Shown: piece by piece, positions 48,521 to 57,108 of the stretch | Position numbering within the stretch: position 1 is the first letter of the stretch | Layout of the letters: each line of letters starts with the position of its first letter | From: Marivirga salinae | GTDB taxonomy: Bacteria > Bacteroidota > Bacteroidia > Cytophagales > Cyclobacteriaceae | Direction of reading: 5' to 3' | Length of the DNA stretch: 64,000 nucleotides | Assembly (NCBI RefSeq): GCF_030503855.1 | Contig: NZ_CP129971.1 | Location: 3,348,001-3,412,000, forward strand | Notes under the pieces: generated by a model | What the model was told of the DNA's origin: nothing | The model's input: only the letters and a program-made list of their open reading frames with translations | The model's database searches: none | Made by a program: the position numbers and the translations under genes

Positions 48521-48541
48521 AAAAAATAAAATTAAATTTCT

Positions 48542-49156
48542 TTATTCAGAAGCTGCAGTAGCCTCTTTCTCATTATATGCTTTATTTAAACCATCAATTA
48601 CTTCATTAGTAATTTCCAATCCATCATTAGCATATAAAACGTCACTTCCTCTTGAATACGTCAAAACCAATTGAAGATTATTTGCATCACCATATTCTTT
48701 CAAATAGTCGCTAATGGTTTTATATAATTCATTATTTAATTCAGCTTCTTTCTGACGCAATTTTCTTGATAAATCTTCTTGATAAACTCTTAAATTCTGT
48801 TGTTTCTTCATCAAGTTCTCTTCTAATGCTTTACCTTGAGCCACAGTTAAATTCTGAGCAGTTCTTTGGAAATCATTGATTTCATTTTGCAAACCTTGCG
48901 CTCTATTTTGATATTCTTTCTCATATTTTTGAGAAAGTTCGCCTAATTCTGATTCAATATCTTTCATGAAATCATAATTAGCTAATAAAGAATCAGAATG
49001 AACATAAGCTATGGCTACATTTTGATATATTTTTTCATCTTTTTGCTCATTTGAAGTACTTTCTTCCTCTGCTTCAGTGCCACTAAATTTGTCAAAGAAT
49101 AAAAAAGCTACTGCAATAGTTAGAATAATACTAAGTTTTAATGATACGTTTTTCAT
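48542..49156 (-). CDS. OmpH/Skp family periplasmic chaperone
   Basis: 204 residues. An N-terminal hydrophobic segment (SIILTIAVAFLFFD, signal or membrane anchor), a Ser/Glu-rich spacer, then IAYVHSDSLLANYDFMKDIESELG, and a long coiled coil (about 75-155, with KYEKEYQNRAQGLQNEINDFQR). Skp/OmpH proteins hold unfolded outer-membrane proteins in the periplasm with this coiled-coil arm. The C-terminal part (ISDYLKEYGDANNLQLVLTY) is the conserved core's end. Own promoter and terminator. Confidence 0.88.
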   Translation of the reverse strand: MKNVSLKLSIILTIAVAFLFFDKFSGTEAEEESTSNEQKDEKIYQNVAIAYVHSDSLLANYDFMKDIESELGELSQKYEKEYQNRAQGLQNEINDFQRTAQNLTVAQGKALEENLMKKQQNLRVYQEDLSRKLRQKEAELNNELYKTISDYLKEYGDANNLQLVLTYSRGSDVLYANDGLEITNEVIDGLNKAYNEKEATAASE

Positions 49157-49181
49157 GTGTTTTTTAAGTATTTTTAAATAT

Positions 49182-49203
49182 CACGTAAATTAAAATTTAC
49201 GTG
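49182..49203. promoter_or_regulatory. 22-nt inverted repeat in the ompH leader
   Basis: CACGTAAATT, AA, AATTTACGTG: a perfect 10-bp-arm palindrome located between the promoter start (about 49231) and the ATG (49156). It could be a binding site for a dimeric regulator or a stem in the 5' leader. Confidence 0.45.
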
Positions 49204-49237
49204 TGGTAAAATATAAATTAGGTTTTACTAACGCCTG

Positions 49238-49267
49238 CAAAGTTAATCAAACAAATTAAAGTGCAAA
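49238..49267 (-). promoter_or_regulatory. Promoter of the OmpH gene
   Basis: Minus-strand TTTG (49264-49267), 18 bp, TAACTTTG (49238-49245). Both boxes match the consensus; the predicted leader of about 75 nt contains the palindrome at 49182-49203. Confidence 0.75.
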
Positions 49268-49404
49268 GTTTATAATTTTAGGATTTAAATAGAGCCTAAT
49301 GAGCAATTAAAAGAATATTTTTAATAATTATCTGATAATCAGACCTACTCACTACAGGGAGGACAGAATTTTATATAATTATGATTTAAAAACTATAAAA
49401 TTTC

Positions 49405-50121
49405 TCAATCTTTTTTATCCTCATTATCCTCAGTTTTTTTCAATTCTTTATATTCGTATAAGAATTGATGGTCGGGGTTGGTAAAATTATAATGCTCACC
49501 GTCATCCTCAAACTCTTCTTCATCCCAATCTTTTTCAAAATACAATTTTAATTCTGCTTGTCCTGCAAAATCATTCTTCATCCACAATGCAACCAAAAGA
49601 CCGCTTAATAAACCCATTAAATGCGACTCCCAAGATATATGACCATCTTGAGGCAAAACACCATAAAACATTCCACCATATAATAACAACACAACAAATG
49701 AAAGCGCTAAAGAGGATTGGTTTTTGCGAAGCAATCCACTAAATAAAATAAAGGAAGCAATTCCATAAATCACCCCACTTGCTCCAATATGGTAGGCTTC
49801 TCGAGCTATTATCCATACGAAAACGCCTGTAACAATATAAATGTATAGCAATGCTTTGAGTGCAATTTTATCATAAAAGAAAAATAGAATGATAATCAAG
49901 AGCATTAGAGAAAAGCTGTTGGACAACAAATGCAAAAAATCTCCATGGATAAATGGGGAAGTGAAAATGCCAATTGTACCTAATAAATGGCGGGGCATAA
50001 TACCAAAATGAGCGAAATTAGTAGCAAAACCCCATTCTGCTGCTTTAACAAGCCATAGAATCAAGATTATGTAGCTACCAAAGACTACACTCTGCCGAAA
50101 AAGAGATTTTTCTTTAGACAT
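49405..50121 (-). CDS. Rhomboid-family intramembrane serine protease
   Basis: 238 residues. About six membrane segments; the catalytic serine is Ser115 in GASGVIYG and the histidine is His167 in SHLMGLLSG, the usual rhomboid dyad. HGDFLHLLSNSFSLML supplies the L1/HxxxN region. A C-terminal acidic tail (about 185-238, DEEEFEDDGEHYNF) extends into the cytoplasm and is not part of the fold. Substrate unknown. The -7-like box TATCTTTA (50126-50133) is 4 nt before the ATG. Confidence 0.9.
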   Translation of the reverse strand: MSKEKSLFRQSVVFGSYIILILWLVKAAEWGFATNFAHFGIMPRHLLGTIGIFTSPFIHGDFLHLLSNSFSLMLLIIILFFFYDKIALKALLYIYIVTGVFVWIIAREAYHIGASGVIYGIASFILFSGLLRKNQSSLALSFVVLLLYGGMFYGVLPQDGHISWESHLMGLLSGLLVALWMKNDFAGQAELKLYFEKDWDEEEFEDDGEHYNFTNPDHQFLYEYKELKKTEDNEDKKD

Positions 50122-50125
50122 ACAA

Positions 50126-50133
50126 TAAAGATA
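50126..50133 (-). promoter_or_regulatory. Possible -7 box directly before the rhomboid gene
   Basis: Minus-strand TATCTTTA, one base off TAnnTTTG, separated from the ATG by exactly 4 nt, the same geometry as before 4058 and 9606. Confidence 0.3.
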
Positions 50134-50161
50134 CGAAATTCTTGAAAAAAGGTCGTGATTT

Positions 50162-51001
50162 TTAAAAGTAGATATCTTGAGCTAGACGATAAGTATTGGC
50201 ATGTGCCTCAATAATGTGAGCAATTTTTTCTGAATAACCTCCTCCCATGCTGGCTACAACAGGAATTTCATTTTTAAAACAATGCTCAAAAACTATTTTA
50301 TCTCTTTCTTTACATCCAGTAATACTCATACCCAATCTACCTAATTTATCTGTTGCTAAAACATCCACTCCTGATTGAAAAAAAATAAAATCAGGTTGCT
50401 GTTCATCAATTAATCTAGGCAGATTTTCTCTTAAGATTTTGAGATAGGTTTTATCATCTGTCTTATCTTCCAATTCAATATCCAAATCCGAATTTTCTTT
50501 ATGCATAGGATAATTTCCTTTTCCATGCATACTAAAAGTAAAAACATCAGGGTTTCCATAAAAAATTTCAGCAGTTCCATTGCCTTGATGCACATCCAAA
50601 TCTACTACCAAGATCTTTTCAACTTTATTATTTACTAATAAATATTGAGCTGCAATGGCTATATCATTTAATAAACAAAAACCTTCTCCCCTGTCAGTAA
50701 AAGCATGATGGGTTCCGCCTGCAATATTCATAGCGATTCCATATTCTAAAGCAAAATTAGCGGCATCTATGGTCCCCTGATTAATGATTCGCTCTCTTTC
50801 CACCAAAGCAGCTGACAATGGAAAACCTGTTCTTCTCTCTTCTTTTCTGCTTAAAGATAAATTTTTTAGTTTATACCAATATTCTTCCTTATGTATAGCT
50901 AAAATATCTTCTTCAGATAGTAAGTCAGGAGCAAAGAAATTACTTTCAGTCACAGTACCTTCATAAAGCAACTGTTCAGGCAGCAATTCATATTTCTCCA
51001 T
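50162..51001 (-). CDS. Histone deacetylase family protein (class II/AcuC-like)
   Basis: 279 residues. Zinc-binding residues in VVDLDVHQGNGTAEIF (Asp and His) and the loop LATDKLGRLGMSITG, with NIAGGTHHAFTDRGEGFCLLNDIAIAA upstream containing the tandem active-site histidines, and SMGGGYS near the end. The fold hydrolyses acetyl-lysine or other acyl-amides in bacteria (acetoin utilisation protein AcuC, acetylpolyamine amidohydrolase); the true substrate is unknown. It is 40 bp upstream of the rhomboid gene in the same direction. Confidence 0.88.
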   Translation of the reverse strand: MEKYELLPEQLLYEGTVTESNFFAPDLLSEEDILAIHKEEYWYKLKNLSLSRKEERRTGFPLSAALVERERIINQGTIDAANFALEYGIAMNIAGGTHHAFTDRGEGFCLLNDIAIAAQYLLVNNKVEKILVVDLDVHQGNGTAEIFYGNPDVFTFSMHGKGNYPMHKENSDLDIELEDKTDDKTYLKILRENLPRLIDEQQPDFIFFQSGVDVLATDKLGRLGMSITGCKERDKIVFEHCFKNEIPVVASMGGGYSEKIAHIIEAHANTYRLAQDIYF

Positions 51002-51152
51002 AGGGAATCAATGGTTTTCTGGAAGAGGGTGTGTGTATTCTTTTCTATAGGCGATTTTGAGCATCTAATAAACAATATGTAAGAATAACCCTTGATAGGT
51101 CAGTCTGTTTAATATTTAAATAATTAAGTCGAAATTATAGTAAAAAAAAGAA

Positions 51153-51185
51153 CAAAAAAAATGCTGACTCTTTCAAATCAGCATT
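51153..51185 (-). terminator. Terminator after the DUF1328 gene
   Basis: AATGCTGA / TCAGCATT, 8-bp stem (51160-51185), followed on the minus strand by eight T. Confidence 0.8.
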
Positions 51186-51213
51186 ATATTCTATAGTATA
51201 ATCTCATGTCTTG

Positions 51214-51378
51214 TCACCTGCCTCTTACTAATCTAGCAATTACAGATATGACCAGTAATACCAAAAATATATAAAAAATTATTTTTGCTATTCCCGCGGC
51301 TCCAGCGGCTATGCCTCCAAATCCTAATACAGCTGCGACTAGCGCAACAATTAAGAAAATTACAATCCATCGTAACAT
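51214..51378 (-). CDS. DUF1328 / UPF0391 small membrane protein
   Basis: 54 residues in a frame starting [20 protein letters not shown] and ending LVRGR: two membrane helices (about 5-22 and 30-48) joined by [12 protein letters not shown]. This is the standard DUF1328 (YtjA) layout and length. Function unknown. It has its own terminator at 51153-51185. Confidence 0.88.
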   Translation of the reverse strand: MLRWIVIFLIVALVAAVLGFGGIAAGAAGIAKIIFYIFLVLLVISVIARLVRGR

Positions 51379-51600
51379 AGTGTAGTTTTAAGGTTAAAAA
51401 ATGATAGTTTATCGAATATGTAACCTTATGTACGAGTATAAATAACAAAAGATTAATTATTCGTTTTAATTGACTAACAACTATCAACTTATCATTATCC
51501 CCCTAAGATAATCGTAGTTTAAATATTAACCTTGAAGAAGTATTTTATGATCAGATTTCATTTTAAAATTAAAATGAAATCTTATAGAAATGACTTAAAG

Positions 51601-51762
51601 CTACTGAACCGCTTTGGATTTAAATTTTGAAGTAAATAGTAATCCAACTCCCCCACCTATCAAAAGACCAGTAAGAAAATCAATCCCTTCATTTTCAAAA
51701 GAAAAATTTAAAGTAATACCAGCAATTATCATTACTATAGAAATAATATTTTTACTATTCAT
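51601..51762 (-). CDS. Small membrane-associated protein, unknown
   Basis: 53 residues. Hydrophobic segments IISIVMIIAGITLNF (5-20) and IDFLTGLLIGGGVGLLF (27-43) with a Gly-rich second helix, and a basic C-terminus (TSKFKSKAVQ). Plausible as a real small protein from its ATG and clean frame; no family recognised. It is followed by a gap and then the acidic 188-residue protein gene. Confidence 0.45.
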   Translation of the reverse strand: MNSKNIISIVMIIAGITLNFSFENEGIDFLTGLLIGGGVGLLFTSKFKSKAVQ

Positions 51763-51845
51763 ATTTAATTTTACTTGAATAATAAGTTAGAAGACAATCC
51801 ATGCAGGATTTTAAAGGCATTTTCTTTAATTAATAAGATTGAAAT

Positions 51846-52412
51846 CTAATCTACATCATATTCCTCTTCATCCGAAACAAATGAATAAAGGGTATCATCT
51901 AATTTCAGATTATCTTCATTGAAGTCAGAAACAAATTTATTCATTACTTCATCATCAACCTCTTCTACATTTAAACCGATATCCAATCCTATACCATATT
52001 CCCCTCCATTGTCCATATCTACATGCTCCTGAACTTTCACAAGCTCCTCATCTTCAATATCATCTATCATTTCCGCTATATATAAACCGATTTCTTCCTC
52101 CACATTATCCAAGGTTCTTAAATCTCCATTTTCGTCTTCCTGAAATTTGATAGGTTTAAAATTAGGGAATTTCTGTGCAGCCTTGTGTTCGGCCAATTCA
52201 TATACTTCGCTAGCATGATGTAAACGTAATGTATAAATCACAGCATCATAAATCACTTCCTTTCCTTCATACATTCCCGTAAAGCGAAATTGCTTATACT
52301 CGTCATTATTGTCATCAGTATCAACTAAGACAAATTTATTCTTTTGCTGAGCAATTTTCTGCTTCAATTTATCGATTTCTACGGCATCGAATCCTGGATT
52401 TTGAGCACTCAT
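51846..52412 (-). CDS. Conserved hypothetical acidic protein
   Basis: 188 residues, no signal peptide and no recognised family. N-terminal half: EIDKLKQKIAQQKNKFVLVDTDD, FRFTGMYEGKEVIYDAVIYTLRLHHASEVYELAEHKA. C-terminal half is strongly acidic (EEIGLYIAEMIDDIEDEELVKVQEHVDMDNGG, VSDEEEYDVD). Probably cytoplasmic. I can assign no function. Confidence 0.7.
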   Translation of the reverse strand: MSAQNPGFDAVEIDKLKQKIAQQKNKFVLVDTDDNNDEYKQFRFTGMYEGKEVIYDAVIYTLRLHHASEVYELAEHKAAQKFPNFKPIKFQEDENGDLRTLDNVEEEIGLYIAEMIDDIEDEELVKVQEHVDMDNGGEYGIGLDIGLNVEEVDDEVMNKFVSDFNEDNLKLDDTLYSFVSDEEEYDVD

Positions 52413-52478
52413 AGTTTACTGGTTTGTATTAGGAAAATAAATTACAATATTTTTTTAGAAAACGCAATAAATAAAAAT

Positions 52479-52823
52479 TTATTCATTCTTTTTACTTACA
52501 CTTTCAAAAATACCGTTAACTATTGCCAAAATCACCCCAAATAATAATGCCCACCAAAAGCCATCTACATAAAATCCATCCACTAAATAATCTGCCAACA
52601 TTATCATTAATGCATTAATTACCAACAAGAAAAATCCTAAAGTAAAAACAGTTACAGGAATTGTTAGAATTATTAATAATGGTTTGAGAGTGGCACTAAA
52701 AAGCGCCAAAAATAATGAGACCACTAGTGCATCAAAAAAACCTTCGACATGGGCTCCTGGAAGAATGTAAGAAGCAACAATTACAGCTAATGAGGATAAT
52801 AGTAATTTGATTAAAAAATTCAT
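52479..52823 (-). CDS. Phage-holin-like four-TM membrane protein (PF04020/YvlD type)
   Basis: 114 residues with four membrane helices: about 4-22, 31-49, 53-76 and 88-108. The layout (LPGAHVEGFFDALVVSLFLALFSATLKPLLIILTIPVTVFTLGFFLLVINALMIMLADYLV) is that of the holin-superfamily IV / YvlD proteins. Despite the name these are chromosomal housekeeping membrane proteins in Bacteroidota; no phage context here. It is followed by no terminator and precedes the acidic protein gene by 66 bp. Confidence 0.8.
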   Translation of the reverse strand: MNFLIKLLLSSLAVIVASYILPGAHVEGFFDALVVSLFLALFSATLKPLLIILTIPVTVFTLGFFLLVINALMIMLADYLVDGFYVDGFWWALLFGVILAIVNGIFESVSKKNE

Positions 52824-52837
52824 TCAAAAAAGTTTAA

Positions 52838-53332
52838 TTAAAAATATCTTTCTTCTAACACCTTTTGATGATGTTTCCAATGCCCTACTGTGATATACCA
52901 CAAACTCATAATAGAAATTGGATTACCATCAGCTTCTCCTTCTTTTTTGAGTATTTTTTCAGGCATTGATTGGAATAAAGATAAGTGACTTTTTCTTAAA
53001 TGATAAAATTCTTCTGCCATTTTTGTTTTATTCTGGCGTGAATATTCTGAAGCATCAGCATAATCATTTTCGGAAAAACCTGGGAGAGAGGCCGTTTCTC
53101 CTCTAGCGAGAGAAAGTGCACGAAAAACCATAATGCGTTCAGTATCCATGCAATGTTGCATCAATTGAGCCACACTCCATTTTCCTTTTTCATATCTGTG
53201 TTTCCATTTTTCATCAGGAATATTATTGATTAAAACAGATATTTCGCTGATTTGATGTGTGAGTTCCATTTCGATATCACCTTTCACCAACTCAACATAT
53301 CCCTGATAAAACGGAGCATGTACTAAATTCAT
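52838..53332 (-). CDS. DinB family protein
   Basis: 164 residues. Four-helix DinB fold with likely metal histidines in WSVAQLMQHCMDTERIM (about residue 57) and VGHWKHHQKVLEERYF at the C-terminus. The N-terminal 21 residues before MELTHQISE may be an over-long start; an ATG at 53269 is an alternative. Function as for other DinB proteins unknown. It lies 14 bp upstream of the holin-like gene. Confidence 0.75.
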   Translation of the reverse strand: MNLVHAPFYQGYVELVKGDIEMELTHQISEISVLINNIPDEKWKHRYEKGKWSVAQLMQHCMDTERIMVFRALSLARGETASLPGFSENDYADASEYSRQNKTKMAEEFYHLRKSHLSLFQSMPEKILKKEGEADGNPISIMSLWYITVGHWKHHQKVLEERYF

Positions 53333-53343
53333 ATATAAATTAT

Positions 53344-53511
53344 TTATTCATTTATGGCATCCATTTTTTTGGCTACCTCTTCAGCTTCTGCCATTTTCTG
53401 ATCAGCCTTTTTTCTATCAATGCTGCTCAATTTATGATATTCTGCCAGAAGCTTTTTATATTCTTCGTTTAACTTCTCTTTTTCTGATTTCTTTTTAAAT
53501 AATCCAAACAT
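53344..53511 (-). CDS. Lacal_2735-family small protein
   Basis: 55 residues, MFGLFKKKSEKEKLNEEYKK onward, rich in charge, one helical hairpin ending VAKKMDAINE. It matches the size and opening of the Bacteroidota Lacal_2735 family of unknown function. It sits 11 bp upstream of the DinB gene in the same direction. Confidence 0.8.
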   Translation of the reverse strand: MFGLFKKKSEKEKLNEEYKKLLAEYHKLSSIDRKKADQKMAEAEEVAKKMDAINE

Positions 53512-53545
53512 AGCTTTTCTTTTAGATTTTAAAACAGCGCACTTT

Positions 53546-54142
53546 TCAATTTGTTTGAATTACTTTCAATCCCTCCAAAAGGAAATTTATTAAATCCTGC
53601 TTTCTTTTAGGCATTTCTTCTATGGGAAATTTAATACTAAATTTTATGAAATCTATATTTTTCAAATGATCTTCCACTTCTGCTGAACTTAATTCATTTA
53701 GAGGTACGTAATTATTGGATTTATAATCATATTCCCAAGGAGAATTATTCACACAAAAATAAACGCCTTCGTAATTCCTGAACCTTTCGATCAAATCGCG
53801 ACCATATTCGTCTAAATATTTCCCCTGAAGATGAAATGTAGAAGAAATGAAATTACCCCAATAAAACATAGTACGAAAAGCCAAAATATCCTTTCTGGTG
53901 AAAAAAGCAGGAAAGTCAAGTACCATAAAAGGTAAACGCTTATAATTTTCCCCTTTAGATATTTTACCGTGAGATATATTTAATTCTTTGGGTAATTTAT
54001 TCTGGAGTGGGACTAACTGAATCCTTATTTCCTCTTTTAACTCCTTTAGGAAATCCCATACCTTTTCCATCATTCTATATTTTATCAATAGAATTATTGG
54101 ATCTGAGGCTAAATCTAACTCTTGAGTGGTGAATTTTGACAT
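53546..54142 (-). CDS. Conserved hypothetical protein
   Basis: 198 residues, soluble, no signal peptide. Features: a helical N-terminus (ILLIKYRMMEKVWDFLKELKEEIR), PFMVLDFPAFFTRKDILAFRTMFYWGNF, YEGVYFCVNNSPWEYDYKSNNYVPLNELS. No family recognised. Same strand as its neighbours; no promoter or terminator recognised. Confidence 0.6.
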   Translation of the reverse strand: MSKFTTQELDLASDPIILLIKYRMMEKVWDFLKELKEEIRIQLVPLQNKLPKELNISHGKISKGENYKRLPFMVLDFPAFFTRKDILAFRTMFYWGNFISSTFHLQGKYLDEYGRDLIERFRNYEGVYFCVNNSPWEYDYKSNNYVPLNELSSAEVEDHLKNIDFIKFSIKFPIEEMPKRKQDLINFLLEGLKVIQTN

Positions 54143-54195
54143 AATAAAAAAGGGTGAATTAATTTATCCACCCTATTTAACTTTACTTAAAATTC

Positions 54196-54420
54196 CTATA
54201 CCTGATCTGGCTTCTGAATGATTTTCAAAACTACCTCATGCTTATCATTATCCTTATCAATCAATTTAACTCTAACCATCGGATTATCCGCTTGAATATT
54301 ATCTTCAACTCCTATTATTTTAAATTGACTCAGCTTGCCTTCAATTTCAGGAGCTAACTCTTTTATAGCTTTTGCAAACTCTACTTCAAGCTGACTTGGA
54401 TTATATTGCTTTGTAATCAT
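54196..54420 (-). CDS. Small conserved hypothetical protein
   Basis: 74 residues from ATG 54420 (an upstream TTG at 54450 would add ten). MITKQYNPSQLEVEFAKAIKE then ... FKIIGVEDNIQADNPMVRVKLIDKDND and a basic/acidic end. Soluble, likely alpha/beta. No family recognised. The next gene upstream (to the right) is the broken fabH. Confidence 0.6.
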   Translation of the reverse strand: MITKQYNPSQLEVEFAKAIKELAPEIEGKLSQFKIIGVEDNIQADNPMVRVKLIDKDNDKHEVVLKIIQKPDQV

Positions 54421-54484
54421 AGTTCTTTCAGTTTTTCTTAAATCTAACAATTAAAATAGAAAAATAACATCTGATATAAGATTA

Positions 54485-55486
54485 TTACCATCTAATAAGG
54501 GCAGATGCCCATGTAAATCCACTACCAAAGGCAGCTAAGCATACTAAATCACCTTCTTTAATTTTTCCCTCATGCCATGCTTCGCTTAATGCGATTGGAA
54601 TAGAAGCTGCAGTGGTGTTTCCATATTTCTGAATATTATTATATACTTTATCATCTGACAATCCCATTTTGGATTGAATAAATTTAGAAATTCGCAAATT
54701 AGCTTGATGTGGAACTAACATATCAACATCAGATGGTTTAAGATCATTTGCCTCTAATGCTTCATTTATCACTTCTTGAAAACGAACCACGGCATGTTTA
54801 AAAACCATATTTCCATTCATGTAGACTTTATAACCTGAGGTGTCTAAGATTTGCTCAGATTGTCTTTCTTCTCTTGGTCAACTACTGCCTGGATCTTTCA
54901 CAAATAATTCTTCCGCATAAGTACCTTCTGCATGCAAATGGGTAGACAAGACGCCTTGCACATCCGTTGCGCTCATAATGGCGACTCCTACCCCATCACC
55001 AAAAATAACAGCGGTAGAACGACCTCTATCCGACATATCAATAGCCGTAGATTGAATTTCACCGCCTACTACCATGATGTTTTTATACATCCCAGTTTTA
55101 ATAAATTGATCAGCCACAGACAAGCTATATACAAAACCTGAACATGCATTTCTTATATCTAAGCAACCGATAGTACCCATTCCCATTTCACGCTGAAGTA
55201 AAACACTAGAGCCTGGAAAAAAATAATCAGGCGTGATACTCGCAAAAATGATAAAATCAATATCATCATTTTTCATTTTTGCATTTTCTAACGCCATATC
55301 CGCAGCTTTTTTAGCCATTTTAGCTAAAGATCCTTCTATTTCAGGATCAAAAAAACGTCTTTCTTTTATTCCTGTACGTTCTGTAATCCATTCATCTGTC
55401 GTGTCTATCCACTTGGAAATATCATCATTAGTCACCACTGTTTGAGGAACAGCGTGACCTAAGCCTACTATTTTTGAATTTTTCAT
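54485..55486 (-). pseudogene. fabH: 3-oxoacyl-ACP synthase III (FabH) interrupted by an in-frame stop
   Basis: 334 codons that read as a full FabH apart from a TGA at 54878-54880, after residue 202. Before it: MKNSKIVGLGHAVPQTVVTND, active-site Cys115 in RNACSGFVYS, AVIFGDGVGVAIM. After it, in the same frame: PREERQSEQILDTSGYKVYMNGNMVFKHAV, catalytic His in VPHQANLRI, Asn in KYGNTTAASIPIALSEA. The Cys-His-Asn triad is thus split. A CGA-to-TGA transition would explain it (inference), with FabH relatives having Arg or similar at SSR. FabH starts fatty-acid synthesis with acetyl-CoA and malonyl-ACP. It may be a pseudogene of a second fabH copy, a sequencing error, or a gene using stop read-through. 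Confidence 0.9.
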
Positions 55487-55624
55487 TTTACTCTGTTATC
55501 GTTTCCTGTTGCACTTGAAATAAATTTAATTTTCAAAATGCGATCCAATATAGAGCAATCTTATATTCTAATCAAAAATAGTAGTCATGCAGAGTATTTA
55601 ATCTTAAATATGTTTCAAGGCTAC

Positions 55625-56137
55625 TTATTCTTCAAACCAAGTCTTATAAAGTGTGTAATTTTTGGCTGTCCTTTCAAAAATCTCCTGCATCTCACCTTCA
55701 ATCTTTTTGACTTTTTTAGCAGGTACACCTGCATAAATATATCCTGACTCCACGATGGTATTTTCTAAAACCACAGCACCTGCTGCCACCATGGCTCCAG
55801 TCTGTACAACTGCATTATCCATTACAATAGCCCCCATTCCTACTAAAGCCGAGTCTTCAATCGTGCAACCATGAACTATCGCTTTATGTCCTATCGAAAC
55901 CTTATTACCAATGGTAGTAGAAGCTTTCTTATAGGTGCAATGAATAACAGCCCCATCTTGAATATTAGTTTTATCACCAATTGTAATTCGGTTTACATCG
56001 CCTCTAACAACAGCACTCCACCAAATACTGCAATCCTTACCAATCGTAACATCACCTACTACCACAGCATTATCTGCTATGTAAGTATTTTGTCCAATTA
56101 CAGGATATTTACCATCGCATTTTTTAATTATTCCCAT
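55625..56137 (-). CDS. Gamma-class carbonic anhydrase family protein
   Basis: 170 residues, left-handed beta-helix with hexapeptide repeats (ADNAVVVGDVTIGKDCSIWWSAVVRGDVNRITIG...). Zinc ligands lie in VIHCTYKK, IGHKAIVHGC and the loop between them (three histidines, two from a neighbouring subunit). Active gamma carbonic anhydrases interconvert CO2 and bicarbonate, but many YrdA/PaaY-like members are not proven enzymes. Stand-alone gene, convergent with nothing (divergent from yceI). Confidence 0.88.
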   Translation of the reverse strand: MGIIKKCDGKYPVIGQNTYIADNAVVVGDVTIGKDCSIWWSAVVRGDVNRITIGDKTNIQDGAVIHCTYKKASTTIGNKVSIGHKAIVHGCTIEDSALVGMGAIVMDNAVVQTGAMVAAGAVVLENTIVESGYIYAGVPAKKVKKIEGEMQEIFERTAKNYTLYKTWFEE

Positions 56138-56260
56138 TCTATATTGTTTTTAAATTATACATGTACCTACATTTTATATTAAAGTATATTTTTCTTTATT
56201 TTTATAAACTTTATAAAAGTTCAATCGTTAAGACTGTGAATCAATAAAAACCACTAATCT

Positions 56261-57022
56261 ATGAAAATTTTAAAAATAACAAGTGCATTAGCACTAGCTG
56301 TAATTATGGCGGTTGCTTGTACTTCAAATCCTAAAGGAGATGAAGCAAAGGTAAGCGAAGCCGAAGAAGTAACAGAAGCGGAAGGTATGGAAATTGCAGT
56401 ATCTTCAGATGAAGCTGACATGGAATTTGTAGGAACAAAACCAACTGGAAGACATTATGGAAATGTTGCTCTTACTGATGGCTCTATTTCCGTAAAAGAT
56501 GGAAAAGTAACAGGTGGTAAATTCATTTTCGATTTAAATCAAATTACAATTACTGATTTAAAAGATGATAAAGAAAATCATAAAAAATTAGTAGGGCACC
56601 TACAATCAGATGATTTCTTTGATGCAAAAAACCATCCTCAAGTTACTTTTGAATTAGTATCTGTGAAATCTTTGAATCCAGAGAAAACAGCAGGAGATTA
56701 TGATTCCTATCAAGATGATATGGAGCAACCTTCTGAGGATGAAAAAATAATGGAATTACCAGAATTTGAATTGGAAGGTGCTACGCACGAAGTAACTGGT
56801 AACCTTACGATGAGAGGTAAAACTTTAGCTATCACAGTACCAGCAAAAATCAATGTTACTGATGATGGAGTTAAAGCATTTACAAACTTTAGCATTGATA
56901 GAACAAAATGGGGCTTAATGTATGGTGATGAATCAAAAGCGGTCGATAAAGCCAAAGATAAATTCATCTACAATAAAGTAGGTGTTGGATTTAATATTGA
57001 TGCTAAAGCAGAAAATATGTAA
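56261..57022 (+). CDS. YceI family lipoprotein
   Basis: 253 residues. Lipoprotein signal with Cys20 (AVIMAVAC), an acidic linker (SEAEEVTEAEGMEIAVSSDE), then the YceI lipocalin-like barrel: VGTKPTGRHYGNVALTDGSISVKDGKVTGGKFIFDLNQITITDLKDD, HLQSDDFFDAKNHPQVTFEL, LTMRGKTLAITVPAKI, FSIDRTKWGLMYGDES. The barrel binds isoprenoid or other lipophilic ligands in the family; role here unknown. Followed by a strong terminator. Confidence 0.92.
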   Translation: MKILKITSALALAVIMAVACTSNPKGDEAKVSEAEEVTEAEGMEIAVSSDEADMEFVGTKPTGRHYGNVALTDGSISVKDGKVTGGKFIFDLNQITITDLKDDKENHKKLVGHLQSDDFFDAKNHPQVTFELVSVKSLNPEKTAGDYDSYQDDMEQPSEDEKIMELPEFELEGATHEVTGNLTMRGKTLAITVPAKINVTDDGVKAFTNFSIDRTKWGLMYGDESKAVDKAKDKFIYNKVGVGFNIDAKAENM

Positions 57023-57047
57023 TCCAATATTTTTGAGAAATAAACTG

Positions 57048-57080
57048 AAGGTTGCTAATATTTTTTAGCAACCTTTTTTT
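57048..57080 (+). terminator. Terminator after YceI
   Basis: AAGGTTGCTAA / TTAGCAACCTT, perfect 11-bp stem with a 6-nt loop (57048-57075), followed by five T. Its T-run is 28 bp before the pabB start. Confidence 0.88.
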
Positions 57081-57108
57081 ATGCAATTTTGCCAAAAAAT
57101 AAGCGCTA

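Noticed and set aside
52479..52823. Prophage remnant because of a holin-like gene
   Set aside because: PF04020 proteins are chromosomal in many bacteria, and no integrase, terminase, capsid or lysis genes are nearby.
54485..55486. Selenocysteine or programmed read-through at the fabH TGA
   Set aside because: FabH is not a selenoprotein, the stop lies between motifs and not at a Cys position, and no SECIS-type hairpin or slippery site was recognised. A nonsense mutation or sequencing error is simpler.
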